NCBI GenBank assembly: GCA_008360975.2 | Contig: CM039211.1 | Coordinates: 50,218,077-50,282,076 of the forward strand | DNA from: Lichenostomus cassidix | Lineage: Eukaryota; Chordata; Aves; Passeriformes; Meliphagidae | DNA: 64,000 nt | Direction: 5' to 3' | In this document: positions 1 to 12,200 of the stretch, piece by piece | How the letters are laid out: every line of letters begins with the position of its first letter | Numbering within the stretch: the first letter of the stretch is position 1 | The notes under the pieces: generated by a model | Database searches by the model: none | Seen by the model: only the letters and a program-made list of their open reading frames with translations | What the model was told of the DNA's origin: nothing | Made by a program: the position numbers and the translations under genes

Positions 1-59
1 ATTAAAATAAATTGTTATGAGGAATTCTGGGAAGCTAAAGATTTTATTGTCTTCTTCAG

Positions 60-204
60 TTCAAGTCTCGATGACCTTGAAGTGGACAGCGGTAGCGGAG
101 GTGTGTCGGACAGAACCCACGCTTGTTACCCTCCCCTCGGCTCTCCAGAGGCCATGGCTTCTAGCAGAGATGGACTGGACTTCCCTACCAGTCTGCAGAC
201 CAAG
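60..204 (+). CDS. ARHGEF28: ARHGEF28 e1: Ser-rich linker
   Basis: This is the first visible exon, with acceptor cttcttcag before 60 and donor gtattt after 204. Base 60 completes a codon from an upstream exon, then 48 codons read [14 protein letters not shown] and onward to SLQTK. It is an acidic, serine-rich, probably disordered linker N-terminal to the zinc finger. The ATG-initiated ORF in another frame over the same bases is a shadow. Confidence 0.85.
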
Positions 205-3200
205 GTATTTATTTGATACCATCTTAGTTTGAATTGTTTGCCTTTTAAGTTGATCACTGAAATTGTGTGAGAAGCATGTGAATCTGAAGAGGAAAGATGA
301 GTTCCTGGCTGGCAGTGCTAGTCTGTCCAGAGAGCACTCACACAGGGTTGTGAAGCTGGAGCTCCCTGGCTGTGGCTGGGCTGGGCAGCAGCCATGGAAA
401 GAAAGTGTCCATCAGAGATTTGCTTCAGCTTTAAAAAACACATCATTTATCAGAAGTGTTACAAAGGAAATATCTCATGTTCAGTGAATCAGCATTTTTT
501 AACCTAAATATATTTAGTGAGAAAAATGTTTAACCAGCTGAAGTTACGCAAAAGAGTATTGCTTTGCAAAGTTTAAAACTGACCTGCTGCCTGTTTTAAA
601 ACAATTTCTAAACTCAGGGAAATTCAGTTGGCTTTGTTCATTGACCAATGTAAATCTCCTTTTCATTGCAGTTTTCTGAAGTATCCTGTCTACATTAATT
701 TTCACTAGACCATGGTGCCAGTTCTGAGATCTCCTGACACAAGTGTAGAATTATTGCTTGTTAGCAGAGATTCTTACTATTTTTTAGATGCACTTGTTGA
801 CATTGTAGAACTTTATCTCACCTTCAGCAAATGATTACATGAAGGCAGAAAAAGAGTTCAGCACAAACATAAATTCTGTTAGGCCTACTTTTAAAAAATA
901 ATAAGGTAAGCTCTTTGGAGGAGTTTTAGGAATAGGCTGTGTTAAAGTGTAAATAAATCAAAAATTAGGGGATTTCCTTTAAATTTTTCCTATTGACATA
1001 TTTGGTGATTGGAAAATGTTTTCAAACACAATAATTATTAAAAAAGCCAAAAACAATACAGAGAAAAGAGAAAGAGGTGAGCTCCTATCTTTGGAAACTC
1101 TGCCATTGGTAATTTTCAAGGCATGGCCATAGTATCCATGAAATGTTCTTGAAGTATTAAAGTACTAAGATTAATGCCTTCCTTGGTAAAAGAAGATAGT
1201 TTGGTCGTCAGATATAATGATCAGCAATACTGTTTGGATGTTGCCTGTTATGAATTTGAAAAATGTAAGCTTTCTTTTAGTTTCTTAGTCTAACTTGTAC
1301 CCACAAACTATTTCCTGGAGTATATAAAAATTTATCTTGGTGGAAATATGACAGCCTTCCTTAGAATTCACTTGAAGTTGTCAAAAATCTTCTTTGAAGC
1401 CAAGAAAACATATGTGAGTGGTCAGCTCTTCCTGATTTGTTTCTGTTGCTGATGCATTTCAAAATTACGCAAAGTTTCACTTGCTGCAATTTCTTGTAGG
1501 AATGCACAGTGCTTGGGATTCGGTCACGCTCCTATTCCTGCTCCTCACCCAAAGGTTTGGTAGGAAGACCTCGCATTCCTTGGGACTTCACAGCTGGGGA
1601 TTCAAATGAAGGTCAGTTCTCTGGCTTTGAATCATTCAGTACCTGCCCACTTCAGGCCCAGTGAGGATGGTGTTACTTTAGAGAGCTTACCAATGTGTAC
1701 ATTTAGTAGCCTTCAGGTAGCCCTACCATCACCCCTCACTCTTCTCCCATCTGCAGCCTTGTCATGCCCTCCCATGATACAGCCTCTGATCCCTGGGATG
1801 GCACACAAACTGGGCGAGCAACAGCCACAAAAACTAATGCAGGCAAGTGCAGTAATCCTCTTTTTAGAAGATCCTTCCTTACCCTAGCCTCCTGCTGAGT
1901 GTCTGACAGAGACCAGGAGGAAGGTTAGGATGACACAGAAGAGCCATCAGAGAGGACGGATAGTTCCAGCTTCCCACAGATCCTGGGTAATATCCAAAAC
2001 AGTGATGGGCTGTAGCTTCTCTACAGGCTAGGAGACAAAACCCATTCTCTTCATCAAGTGGAGTCAGAGATGTTTCTGCAAGAAGTTTGTAATTTTTTTT
2101 ATTTGTTTCTGACATGCTTTATTTCTAGGCACATAGTTTAATGTTTAGAAGACAACCCACACTTTTCTTAATGAGGGAGTGGGTTATATTTGAAAACTGT
2201 GCAAAATGTGAAATACATACACTGTGCTTTTCATACAGCTCACACTACTTAAAAAACACCTGCATTCAAGAGGCTTGACCTCTGTCTCTGCAACCATGCC
2301 CATTGCTTATTTCCAGCTTGTCTCTCACTCCCGTATACCTTTAGATTTTCAGCAGTCCAGAGCCAGGGGCAGGACATAGGAGCCTCAGTGAACCAGATGG
2401 AATGGACACTTAGAGAAGCTGTGGATGCTGCATCACTGGAAGTGTTCAAGGCCAGACTGAACGGGGCTTTGAGCAACCTCATCTAGTGGGTGGCATCTTT
2501 GTCCATGGCAGGGGGGTTAGACCTAGATCATAGCATCACTGAGTGATTGAAGTTGGAAATGACTCCAAAGTCGTTGAGCCCAACCTTTGACCGAACATCA
2601 TCATGTAAACAAAACCATAGCACTAAGTACCACATCTGCTGTTTCTTGAACACTTCCAGGTGACTCTATGACCTGCCTGGGCAGCCCATTCTGACGCTTG
2701 ACTACCCATTTAGTGAAGAAATTCTTCCTGAAGTTTCAACCTGAACTTCCCCTGGAGCAGTTTGAGGCCATTTCCTCTTGTGCTGTCACTTGTTTACTGG
2801 GAGGAGAGGCCAACCCCCACCTGGCTACACACTCCTGTCAGGGAGTTGCAGAGAGAAATAAGGTCTACACTGAGTCTCCTTTTCTCCAGGATAAACACCC
2901 CTATCTCCCTCAGCTGCTCCTCGTAGGACTTACTCTCTGGACCCTTCACCAGCTCTGTTGCCCTTCTCTGGACTCGCTTCAGCACCTCAATGTCCTTCTT
3001 GTAATGAGAGGACCAGAACTGAACACAGGATTTGAGGTGTGACCTCACGAGCACCAAGTACAGGGGGACAATCCCTGCCCTGGTCCTGCTGGCCACACTG
3101 TTGCTGATCCAGGCCAGGATGCCATTGGCCTTCTTGGCTACCTGGGCACACCCTGGCTCATGTTCAGCTGCTGTCACCAGCACCCCCAGGTCCTTTTCCT

Positions 3201-6200
3201 GTGGGCAGCTTTCCAGCCACTCTGCCCCAGCCTGTAGCACCGCCTGGGGTTGTTGTGACCCAAGGGCAGGACCTGGCCCTGGGCCTTGTTGAACTTCACA
3301 CCAGTGGCCTCAGCCCATGGTCCAGCCTGTCCAGATCCCTCTGCAGAGCCTTCCTCCCCTCTGGCAGATCAGCACTCCCACCCAGCTTGGCAATGTCTGT
3401 GAACTAACTGAGGGTGCATTTGATGTTCTCATTCAAATCAGTGATAAAGATACTAAATAGGACTGGCCTCAATGCTGAGCCCTGGGGAACAGCACTGGGG
3501 ACAGACTGACAACTAAGTATAATTGCATTCACCATCACTCTCTGGGCAGTCTTTCACTCAGCAAAAAGTGCACCTGTCCAAGCCATGAGCTGCCAGCTTC
3601 TCTGGGAGATGCTGGCTGGGCCTGATGCCCTGGTTGTCCTGTATGTGCTGGTGATCACACTCAAGATACTTCTGTTCCATAACCTTCCCCTGCACTGAGG
3701 TCACCATGATCAGGCTGACAGGCCGTAATTTCCCAGATCCTCTTTCTGACCCTTCTTGTAGATGGGCACCACACCTGCCAACCTCCAGTTATCTGGGATG
3801 TCCCTGGTTAACTAGGGCTGATGGTAAGTCATGCAGAGTGGCTTGTCAAGTTCTTCTGCCAGCTCCCTCAGTACTCTAATAATCTTTGAGATCCTTTCCA
3901 GCCCTAACAACTCTGTGATTCTTTGACATTCAATGTGAAAACTTACAAAAATTGTGGAAGTGTTATCATTAACTTTGAAATAATTTAATGACTTCAAAAA
4001 CTGTTTTGGGGGTGAGAGATACTTTGTCTGCAGACTTCTTTTATCCTAAGAAACTGAATTAAGCAGTGCAACAAATAACTTCTTTGTTGTTACTCAAATT
4101 CATTGCAAGATTTCATGTCTTGTAAGGAGGAGAATGTACTGCTGCCTGCAGCAGTGCAGCTGTGTTGTATTTCCCCCATCACCTAAAATATTTGTAAGCA
4201 TTTATATCCAACAGATCAGGTGAGAAGTCCTTGTAAAAAACAAGGCAGAAGAAAAAGATAGAAGTATATCACAGAATTAAAAAACAGAAGAATAGCAAAG
4301 CCCAGAGTCATGTTTTTAAAGTAAAACAGAATTCCTTTGATGCTGCAGCTAACGGAGTTTGTTGGTGTCACAGTCCATTAAGTTTCACCCAGACACCATT
4401 ACCTGCCCTGACTTGATCTGGGCTTGGACTTGTTTCCTTTTCATTCTTTCTCCCCTTCCTCCAACAGTCAGTGTTGGACCTTTACATATTTTGTGGAGAA
4501 AGTGGAAACCCATTCCTGTCCATAATTTAGAAGCTGGGTGTTGTGCAGCCTGCATCACAGATGTAGTATAATGCTGGGAAGGAGGGTGGTGGTGTGCTGA
4601 GCTGCATTGTCCCTTTTTTGGCCAGCATTTGGCAAGGATGGGAGCATTGAACATAGTGTTTGGCAGCTGGCAGTGGTGATTATTGTGTGAGGTAGGCACA
4701 CCTTTCATCACTTTGAGCAGTTGTATCTGGGTACAGGACTAGCTCAGGAGCTTGGTCCAAGAAGCTAGGACCAAGTTCATTCTGATCAGATAGTTAATCC
4801 TGATCTCTGTGGGCTGCAGTGGGATTGTGTCTGGGTCTGAGTGGGAGTCTTCACATGGAAAACCTGCCCCTTCACTTCTGCCCAGCTGCCAACACTGAGG
4901 ACATCTTACTCAGGGCTTAGCTATGCAAGAGGGGGGTGCAGATGCCCTTGCACATAGCAACAAAATGTAAGCCAAAGTGGATGAATGCAGGATGACAACA
5001 GGATGGTGTTTTTCACAAATAATATGAGAAAATGGCAAAACAGCATTTGTTTCTGATGGAAGCTTTTAAATATGCTCAGATTTAAAACATACTGCCTGCC
5101 TTTATTCAAGAGGGTATTTCCAGACTGTAACAGTAAAGGATTTGTCCCTGCTCTGTAGATGGTGTGCTCATGAACAGTGGTCCATCCCTACTTCAGGCCC
5201 TTACACTCTCTAAGTCAGTGTCTCAGCTCCACCTTTCTAGTAAGTACTTCAGTGCCAACCCTGTCGTGTTTTGCATGAGACTGTCTTCATCTCCCATGGA
5301 TACATGGTATTGGTTTCTTACAGAAGCATCCTGTGGCACAGGTTGTGCCTGACAACTAACTGAAATGCCCTTTCGGTCTCGCTGCTTCTTTGGTAAATTC
5401 TCTAGCTCTTCTAACCTGAAGTCTACAGTCATACATTCAGTATGAAGAGATACTGATTCAGTGAAGGGTGTTTAAGTCTTAAGTATCTAACTTCAAAGAA
5501 AGCATAGTCTGGTCTTTGACTTAGTCTTGGTCTTTGACTTAGTCTTGGTCTTTGACTTTCTGAACCATACCTGTGGTAGCTTTGCTAAAAATGTCTGCAA
5601 AATGAAGTGGCTTCTAATTTGAAAATGGTCGTGATATCTATAGTTTTGGGCTCATTTTCTTCCAAAACAACCCAACTGAGTTGTTCATCTTTTATTTTGC
5701 TTTTTAGAGAGTTTGTGAAAGTATCTCCTTGAGTCATCTGTTTATAAGATCATAGAATCATGGAAGATACAAATTTGTCACACATTAAACATTTTGTGCA
5801 GTACCTAGAGTAGTATTCCTCTTTATATAGAGGGATTTAAATTTTTTTCATAGATGTAGTTGCATAAGATGTGTAATTGCAAATGTTAGAAGAATGTCAT
5901 TAAGATATTTTGCAGTAAATTATGTAAAAAGCAAAATGAAGGATGAGTAATTCAAGTCTGGGTTGTTAGGAAAAACAAAGGAAATATTTTTTGCTATTCT
6001 TAAAAACAGGCTGTTTGCAGAGACTGACATTCACCGATATGCTTCTCAATCCTGGCAGATTCTTTCAACTAAAAGCTTAGTAGGAAGTGGTCTTAACCTA
6101 GAAAAAGCTGTTTCTAATGTCTGTATGTTTTTGCCTTCCTAATTTTCAAACGACATTGCAAACCCTTAATGTCAAGCTTATGTCTTGGTGGAGGTTGAAC

Positions 6201-9200
6201 CTCCACCAAGCTTATGTCTTGGTGGAGGTTCAAATAAACCTGATGACCTTGCAATGTGAGTACCTGATGGCTGTTTGTGTCTTGCAGAGCGAGCGTACAG
6301 TCTGCCTGAGCAGTCCCGAGAGCAAAGGTACGGGTGTGAGTCACGGGGAGCCGGGAGCAGGTCTGTGCAAGTATGCCATCTAGGGAGCCTCTTGGGGAAG
6401 AGACATCGGCACCCCTTCCACACAGGATTTGAGCAGTTTGATTTGAGCATCTGCTTGTGCCTAAACCATGTGCCAAGCTCAATGCGGCTCTCACCACACA
6501 CATCCTGCATCAGGGATTTACTATGGAACATGCAAAGTAGGGGTGGGCTCCTGTTTGCTGCTGGGGCTCCTGTCCACTGTAGGGATGTCCAAACCACTGC
6601 AGGAAAAGCAAGGGAGGTTTTGATACCAACTGTAATCTAGGCAAGCTTGTTACACATGCAGATGCAGAGCACTCCATTGGCAAGGGTTAGTTCTTTTTAT
6701 AGAGGGATTGCAATATTTTTCACAACGTCTGTTATAACCACAACAAAGCATGTAATTTTAGATGTTAGGTGAAACAAGCACTGTTCAGGTTCTGCTGTAT
6801 GCTAATGAAAAGACTGTTCCACTGAAATGCGGAACATTTTTTCTGTGGTCTCTGTTTTAGGATTCAGGAGGAGGAATGGAATAAATATGTTGTACCCTCA
6901 AAAAGTGAGTCTGAAAAATATAAAGTGAGTCGGACTTTCAGCTTTCTGATGAACCGGATGACCAGCACACGCAATAAATGCAAGGTAATTTAGGATTTAT
7001 GTCTATATTATTATGTATGATTATGTCACTGTAATTAAATGAGTTATAAGTGGAAGCTAAATTTTAATGTAAAGATAAATTGTTATTACAAAACTGCAAA
7101 AGTAATAGGAAGGCTTTTTTCACTTTATCATTTTTAAATTTGAAACATATGCAGGATACCCTAAAATGGCCTTCACATTAAAAACCAGCTTTCCTTTTAA
7201 ATAACAGCCTTAGCTGAACAATATTAAGTATCTTCCTAGCTATTTTTTTATGTCATCAGTAATTCCATTTGATGATTTATCCAAAGTTTAAATGTATGAA
7301 TTGCATTTTAAAAATATTTTTCTTTGTTAAATAAAAGTAAGATATATAGACCTGTTGTTGGAATTGCTCTCAAAAAGTACTTGAGTGTGCAAACTTCTAT
7401 ATTAGAATGTAATTAGTTGAATTTGCCTTATTTGAAGTTAATGGGACTTCTTGCACATGTAAGCACAGCTTGGTGCTAGAGAGTTGCAGATTTGAGGCCT
7501 GCACAGTCAAACATACCTACTATGGAAGATAGATTACAGCACTGTAATGTAATTCTAAAGCATATTTATTTTAGGTCAATGAGATAAATTAGCAGCTTGA
7601 AAGACAGGCTTGGCCTTCAGGCTCTTTCTGGCTGGCCTTTTGGTGGTTTTGCAGGCCCTCCTGTGCCCCAAGTGGTTTAGCATGCCCTCCTGTGCCCCAG
7701 GACATCCTAAAGTACATGGAAGTGAAGATGTTTGTCTGAGGTGGTATCTTCAAGAGTGTCAGAACTGGCTGTGAACATATATGTCTGGTCATGCAGCCTG
7801 TGTCTGTGTTTTCTCCTGAAGTATAACACTAACTGTAACTGTACTAGATGCATACTCATGCCAACAAGGGTAGTGTAAAAATAGGCAGAATTTATTAAGC
7901 TTTTTACCTTTCATTAAAAATAGGTTGTTTCTAATGTCTTTTAAGATCCAAAAACAACTTGTGTAAATTTGCATAACTGCACCTTTATCTGCACGGGCAG
8001 GAGCTGTATAAATATAGGGGATATAGGCATTGATATTTGTGTGTGCAGTGAACCAATAAAACTTCTTAAATTTTATATCCTGTCCTTCCCCTTTTTGTAG
8101 ATTTGTAAATTTGCTGGTCTTCCTTGGTAATGCTTCCAGGCTTAGCTACCAGTAAAAGCAATGCCAATATCTTTTTAGGGCTTCAACACTGTTGGGTGTA
8201 AGAGTACAGTATGCTGTTGCAAGTATTCCAGGACAGGGAATAAATATTCTGAATAATTCGGTCTTAAAAAGGAATTTTTTTTTTGTTTTTATGATTAAAT
8301 TGCTTTATCTTATTTATTTGTTTGTTTGTTTTTTTGTTTTCCTGCTTCTGTTGTTGGGGATGAAGATGAAAAATAAAGATACCAAAGATAAGGAGAAATC
8401 AACCAGGCACAGTTTTACAAATGGGACCTTCCCAGGAGTTGTCCCATGTATGGTCTGTGAAAAGGCCCTCCTAGGAAAGGAGTCACTGCAATGTGCTCGT
8501 AAGTAGCTGCTGTCTTTTACATGTGGCTTCACCTGTGAATTTTACATCTGAGCGATGTTTTGACCTCCTGGTTCAGTGTTTTGTTTGAAAAAGAAACCTT
8601 GTCTGCATTTGGATGTACCTGCTTTATGTAGTGAGCTGAGGTTGACAAGGGAGAGGGAGGAAGGACAGCAGGTAACACATTCAGAAGGGGCCTTGTCAGT
8701 CTCCTAGCCCTAGCACATTAGGCAGAAACCTCCTTCTAGCCTGGATCTGCACATCAGAGAATCCTGAGGATTACTTAATAAGTGAACCTGAAAAAGGGAA
8801 AAGCTGAAGCCTCATAGTACATTTTCTTCAGAGTGGGAACCCTGTTTGGTGCCAGGCTTTGAAACATACCTTGTCTTTCAGATTGCAACGTGATTGTGCA
8901 TAAAAGCTGCAAGGAGTGCTCTCCAGTGTGCACCAAGGTAACCTCCTACACTGATCTTACTAGAGCATACTTGCTTTCCAAGGGGCTGGAAACACGATGA
9001 AGGAAAAAAGAAAATACACACAGACTGCCTGGACCCAGTATCTGTGTGTGAAGGGCTGCAAGGGTGTCAGAATGGCTAGTGTGACCAACAGAGCAAACAC
9101 TGTGCATGAATAACAATTTTTTGTAGGGGGTCAAAAATAAGTTTCAAGAGGTATTTGTATTTTTGAAGAGGTGCAAGCTCAAATTGTGAAATGGTGTGCC

Positions 9201-12200
9201 AGGAGGATTACAAAATGGATTGAGAAGAAGGGCCCCTCAAAACCACAAAGAACCCTTGTGTACAAAGGGGGATCCAATGAGATTGGCATAATGGAAAGCA
9301 GAGATAGAAGGGGCTCTGGCAGGTGACCTTATCCACCTCTTCACACTTGGGCAAGCTCACACTTAGGTAGAAATTTGGGCAGATGTTTGTTTCACCCATT
9401 CTGGAAAATCTCTGACGGAGACTTCACAGCTGCCTACCTAGGCAGTTGCTCACTGCAGTTTTCAGCTGCTTCTATGGACAGGGCAAAATCAGCATTGGAG
9501 CTGATGGATACTACCTTAACTCTTAAGAAGTAATGTATGCATGGTGAGGTTACCATGACAAAGATGTAATTTTGAAAACCTGATGAGTAAGGCTTTTACC
9601 CTCAAGAAATAAAATTAGTCTTGCAGAAAAATGTACCACAGTGATGCAGGTCATTTTTCAAATTAGTAGAGTGTGTCTTTCTGGTGTAGCTGGGTATTGC
9701 ATCATGGTGGATTGGAAGGAGAGCTTGTTTCCACACTGATTCTGTAGCATAAATAAGCCTTAAACTGTACATAAATCAAGTGGGTTTAATTTTGGTTATA
9801 ATTTTCACATCATAGCCTTGCACTAATTTCTGGGCAACTTTAGGACAGCTAAACTGACAGCTTTGGTTACTGGGGATGGTGGGTTGTTTGCAAGAGGAGA
9901 CATGAGCCCCCACCAGCTCATATAGAGAAAGTAGAATGTTGTAACTCAGTTTGCTTAGAATAAACAAATTTGTATTGTAGTACAAATAGTATTCTACTTT
10001 GAATATTATTATCTACTAATAACTAATAAAATTAGTTATTGGAAGAAATCAGTACCATAATTTAGGACCACTTTCTTGTAGTCGGTGTGATGGTGTCTGT
10101 AAATGAGTTATTGACTTCACTGTTAAGTATGTTATCAGCTATGTGATTTCAAAAAATTCTTTTTTTCAGAAATCTCAGGACAGATACCATAATAAAAACA
10201 AGCTCCAAGCTGGTGTAACAAGTAAGTTAGCTGTAAACCTAGCACCTCTAAGGTAGGCCTTAATTAAAAATCATGGGACTGACAGCATGAATTGTCCTGC
10301 ATCCTTTGTCTGTTTTTAATTTTTGTTTCAGGATCCATGATGAAAATATGTGTGTCTCTAATACAAACAGAATTTTTTTGAGAGTTCACTGTTGAGTTAA
10401 CTCATCCTCTACTAAAAGTAATATGAATTTACTATATTTTCAGTAAGAACAAAAATAAAATCTAGTCAGTTCTGTCTATGTTGTTTGCCTTGTGCACAGG
10501 TATTTGCGCATCTCTGGAGCATGTATGATTTGGGATTACTTTCTTATCAAATAATATCCACTTTGTGGCAATTTCAGTTTGCCTACAGGCTAATTCTTAT
10601 ATTCCATGAGAGACCATTGTGGTCATGTACCTTGGCAGGTGGACATTCTTGATGCCTGGTGTAGGTCAATATGTGCACCAGATAGCATTTCTCGGTGTAA
10701 GTGTGCTGTTTATGACATACTCCATATTGTTTGTCAAAATGTTGTGTTGTGCTTTGCCTCACAGATTCCCTGCCTAGAGACATTTCAAATATGGTGCAAT
10801 CCTCAGTGCATCCTTCTTTCTCTGCGCCTACTGGACTTTCTCTTGGAAAGAGGGATGCCTCACAACAGCTCTACTTCTTGTCCAAAAGTATCCCTGGTGC
10901 CAGTTTGGAAAGGTAGAGGGGCAGTTGCCAATTGCCTATGCTAAATATGTACTTTAGCATTTCTAGGAAAGTAGAAACCATGAAATAAATTTGGGATATT
11001 CTTTTTCTGCTGTAGAAGAGCTATACAATTTTCTGAACAAGACACTGAGACTAGCCCCTGGAGGTCCAAGTCACAGTCTGAAGAGATGTTACAAGCATTA
11101 GGGACCTTTTCTTCAGTGGATGCTTGTATGATGGAAGGTGAGAATATTGCATAGATGTCGCATCTTATAGCCAGTTTTGCAAAGTGAAAACTAGAAAAAC
11201 ATCTTAGCTGACATAGGAAGATACTTCATCTTCTAAAACAAGAGCACCTGTTTTTGATAATTACAATTGTGTCCCTCATTGAAATGATGAAATCAAACAC
11301 ATTTGTCTTAAAAGAGAACTTTTCCTTCTTTTTGTAACTGACTATTTTATAACTTCTAGAATATTTTAGTATGTCATTACCATTTCCAAATAACAGGGAT
11401 AAATGTACTGGGCATCCTTGCAGAAACAGAACAGTAATATACTTTTCTTTTGCACTCAATCAGTGCACTCTGTTGATAGTGTCCATTGCAAACTGTAAAC
11501 CTGCAACACTTGTATTTCCTCAGTAGCCCCAAATTCTTATCCACCACTGGTGAACTGTGCTCTGACAATAGCTACATAGCCTTGTGAAGCAAATAGAAAT
11601 AGGTTTTTTTCTGCGCCTAGGTGTGGAACTGAATTTGAAAGCTGAAGGGCATTCACTCACACAGGATGGTGCATATATGACTCACTGGACACCTGCTATT
11701 TGAAATACTGAATTTTATTTAATAATTTTAAAATGTTTCTTCAAGCAAAGAGTTATAAAACGGATTTAATCTGAGGAAAAAGAGTATTTTTTTCTTGTTC
11801 TCCTCCCTTCTGTCACAAAAGCAATTCAACACTTTGGTAATGATATTGACACCTGGCACACTTTGCTGTAGTAAAGCCAGCACCAATGTTTGCAGAAGTT
11901 GTATATATAGTTCATCTCTGTGATGTGTTCCCCTTTCTTTTTGAATTGATCTGCAAGTGCCAAGGGATTTCTCTTATTATTTATATGTGTGGTGTTAAAG
12001 AAATATAAATTTTGTCATAGATGATGTGGATTTGTCTCAGTGGACTGATCTCTGCACAGATGCAGAAGAGTTTGAGGCAGAGTCCTGGAGTCTTGTTGTG
12101 GATCCAATGTTCTGTAGCAAGCAAGAAAAGGATGTTGTCAAGCGGCAGGATGTCATATTTGGTCAGTATTTCCAAGCTTTGTGTAAGTTAAAAGTGATTT

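Larger units (their letters stand above)
1612..6287 (+). other. intron 2, with CR1 copies and small tandem repeats
   Basis: A 4.7-kb intron. It holds three adjoining CR1 pieces (2,408-3,930), an 18-bp minisatellite near 5,505 and a hairpin/direct repeat at 6,174-6,230. The rest shows nothing recognisable. Confidence 0.85.

Noticed and set aside
2794..3240. 148-codon minus-strand ORF with protein-like sequence
   Set aside because: It is the C-terminal part of the CR1 reverse-transcriptase ORF inside a truncated LINE, not a host gene.
5752..5775. AGATCATAGAATCATGGAA as a CR1 end
   Set aside because: Only about 20 bases resemble the CR1 terminus, too short to call.
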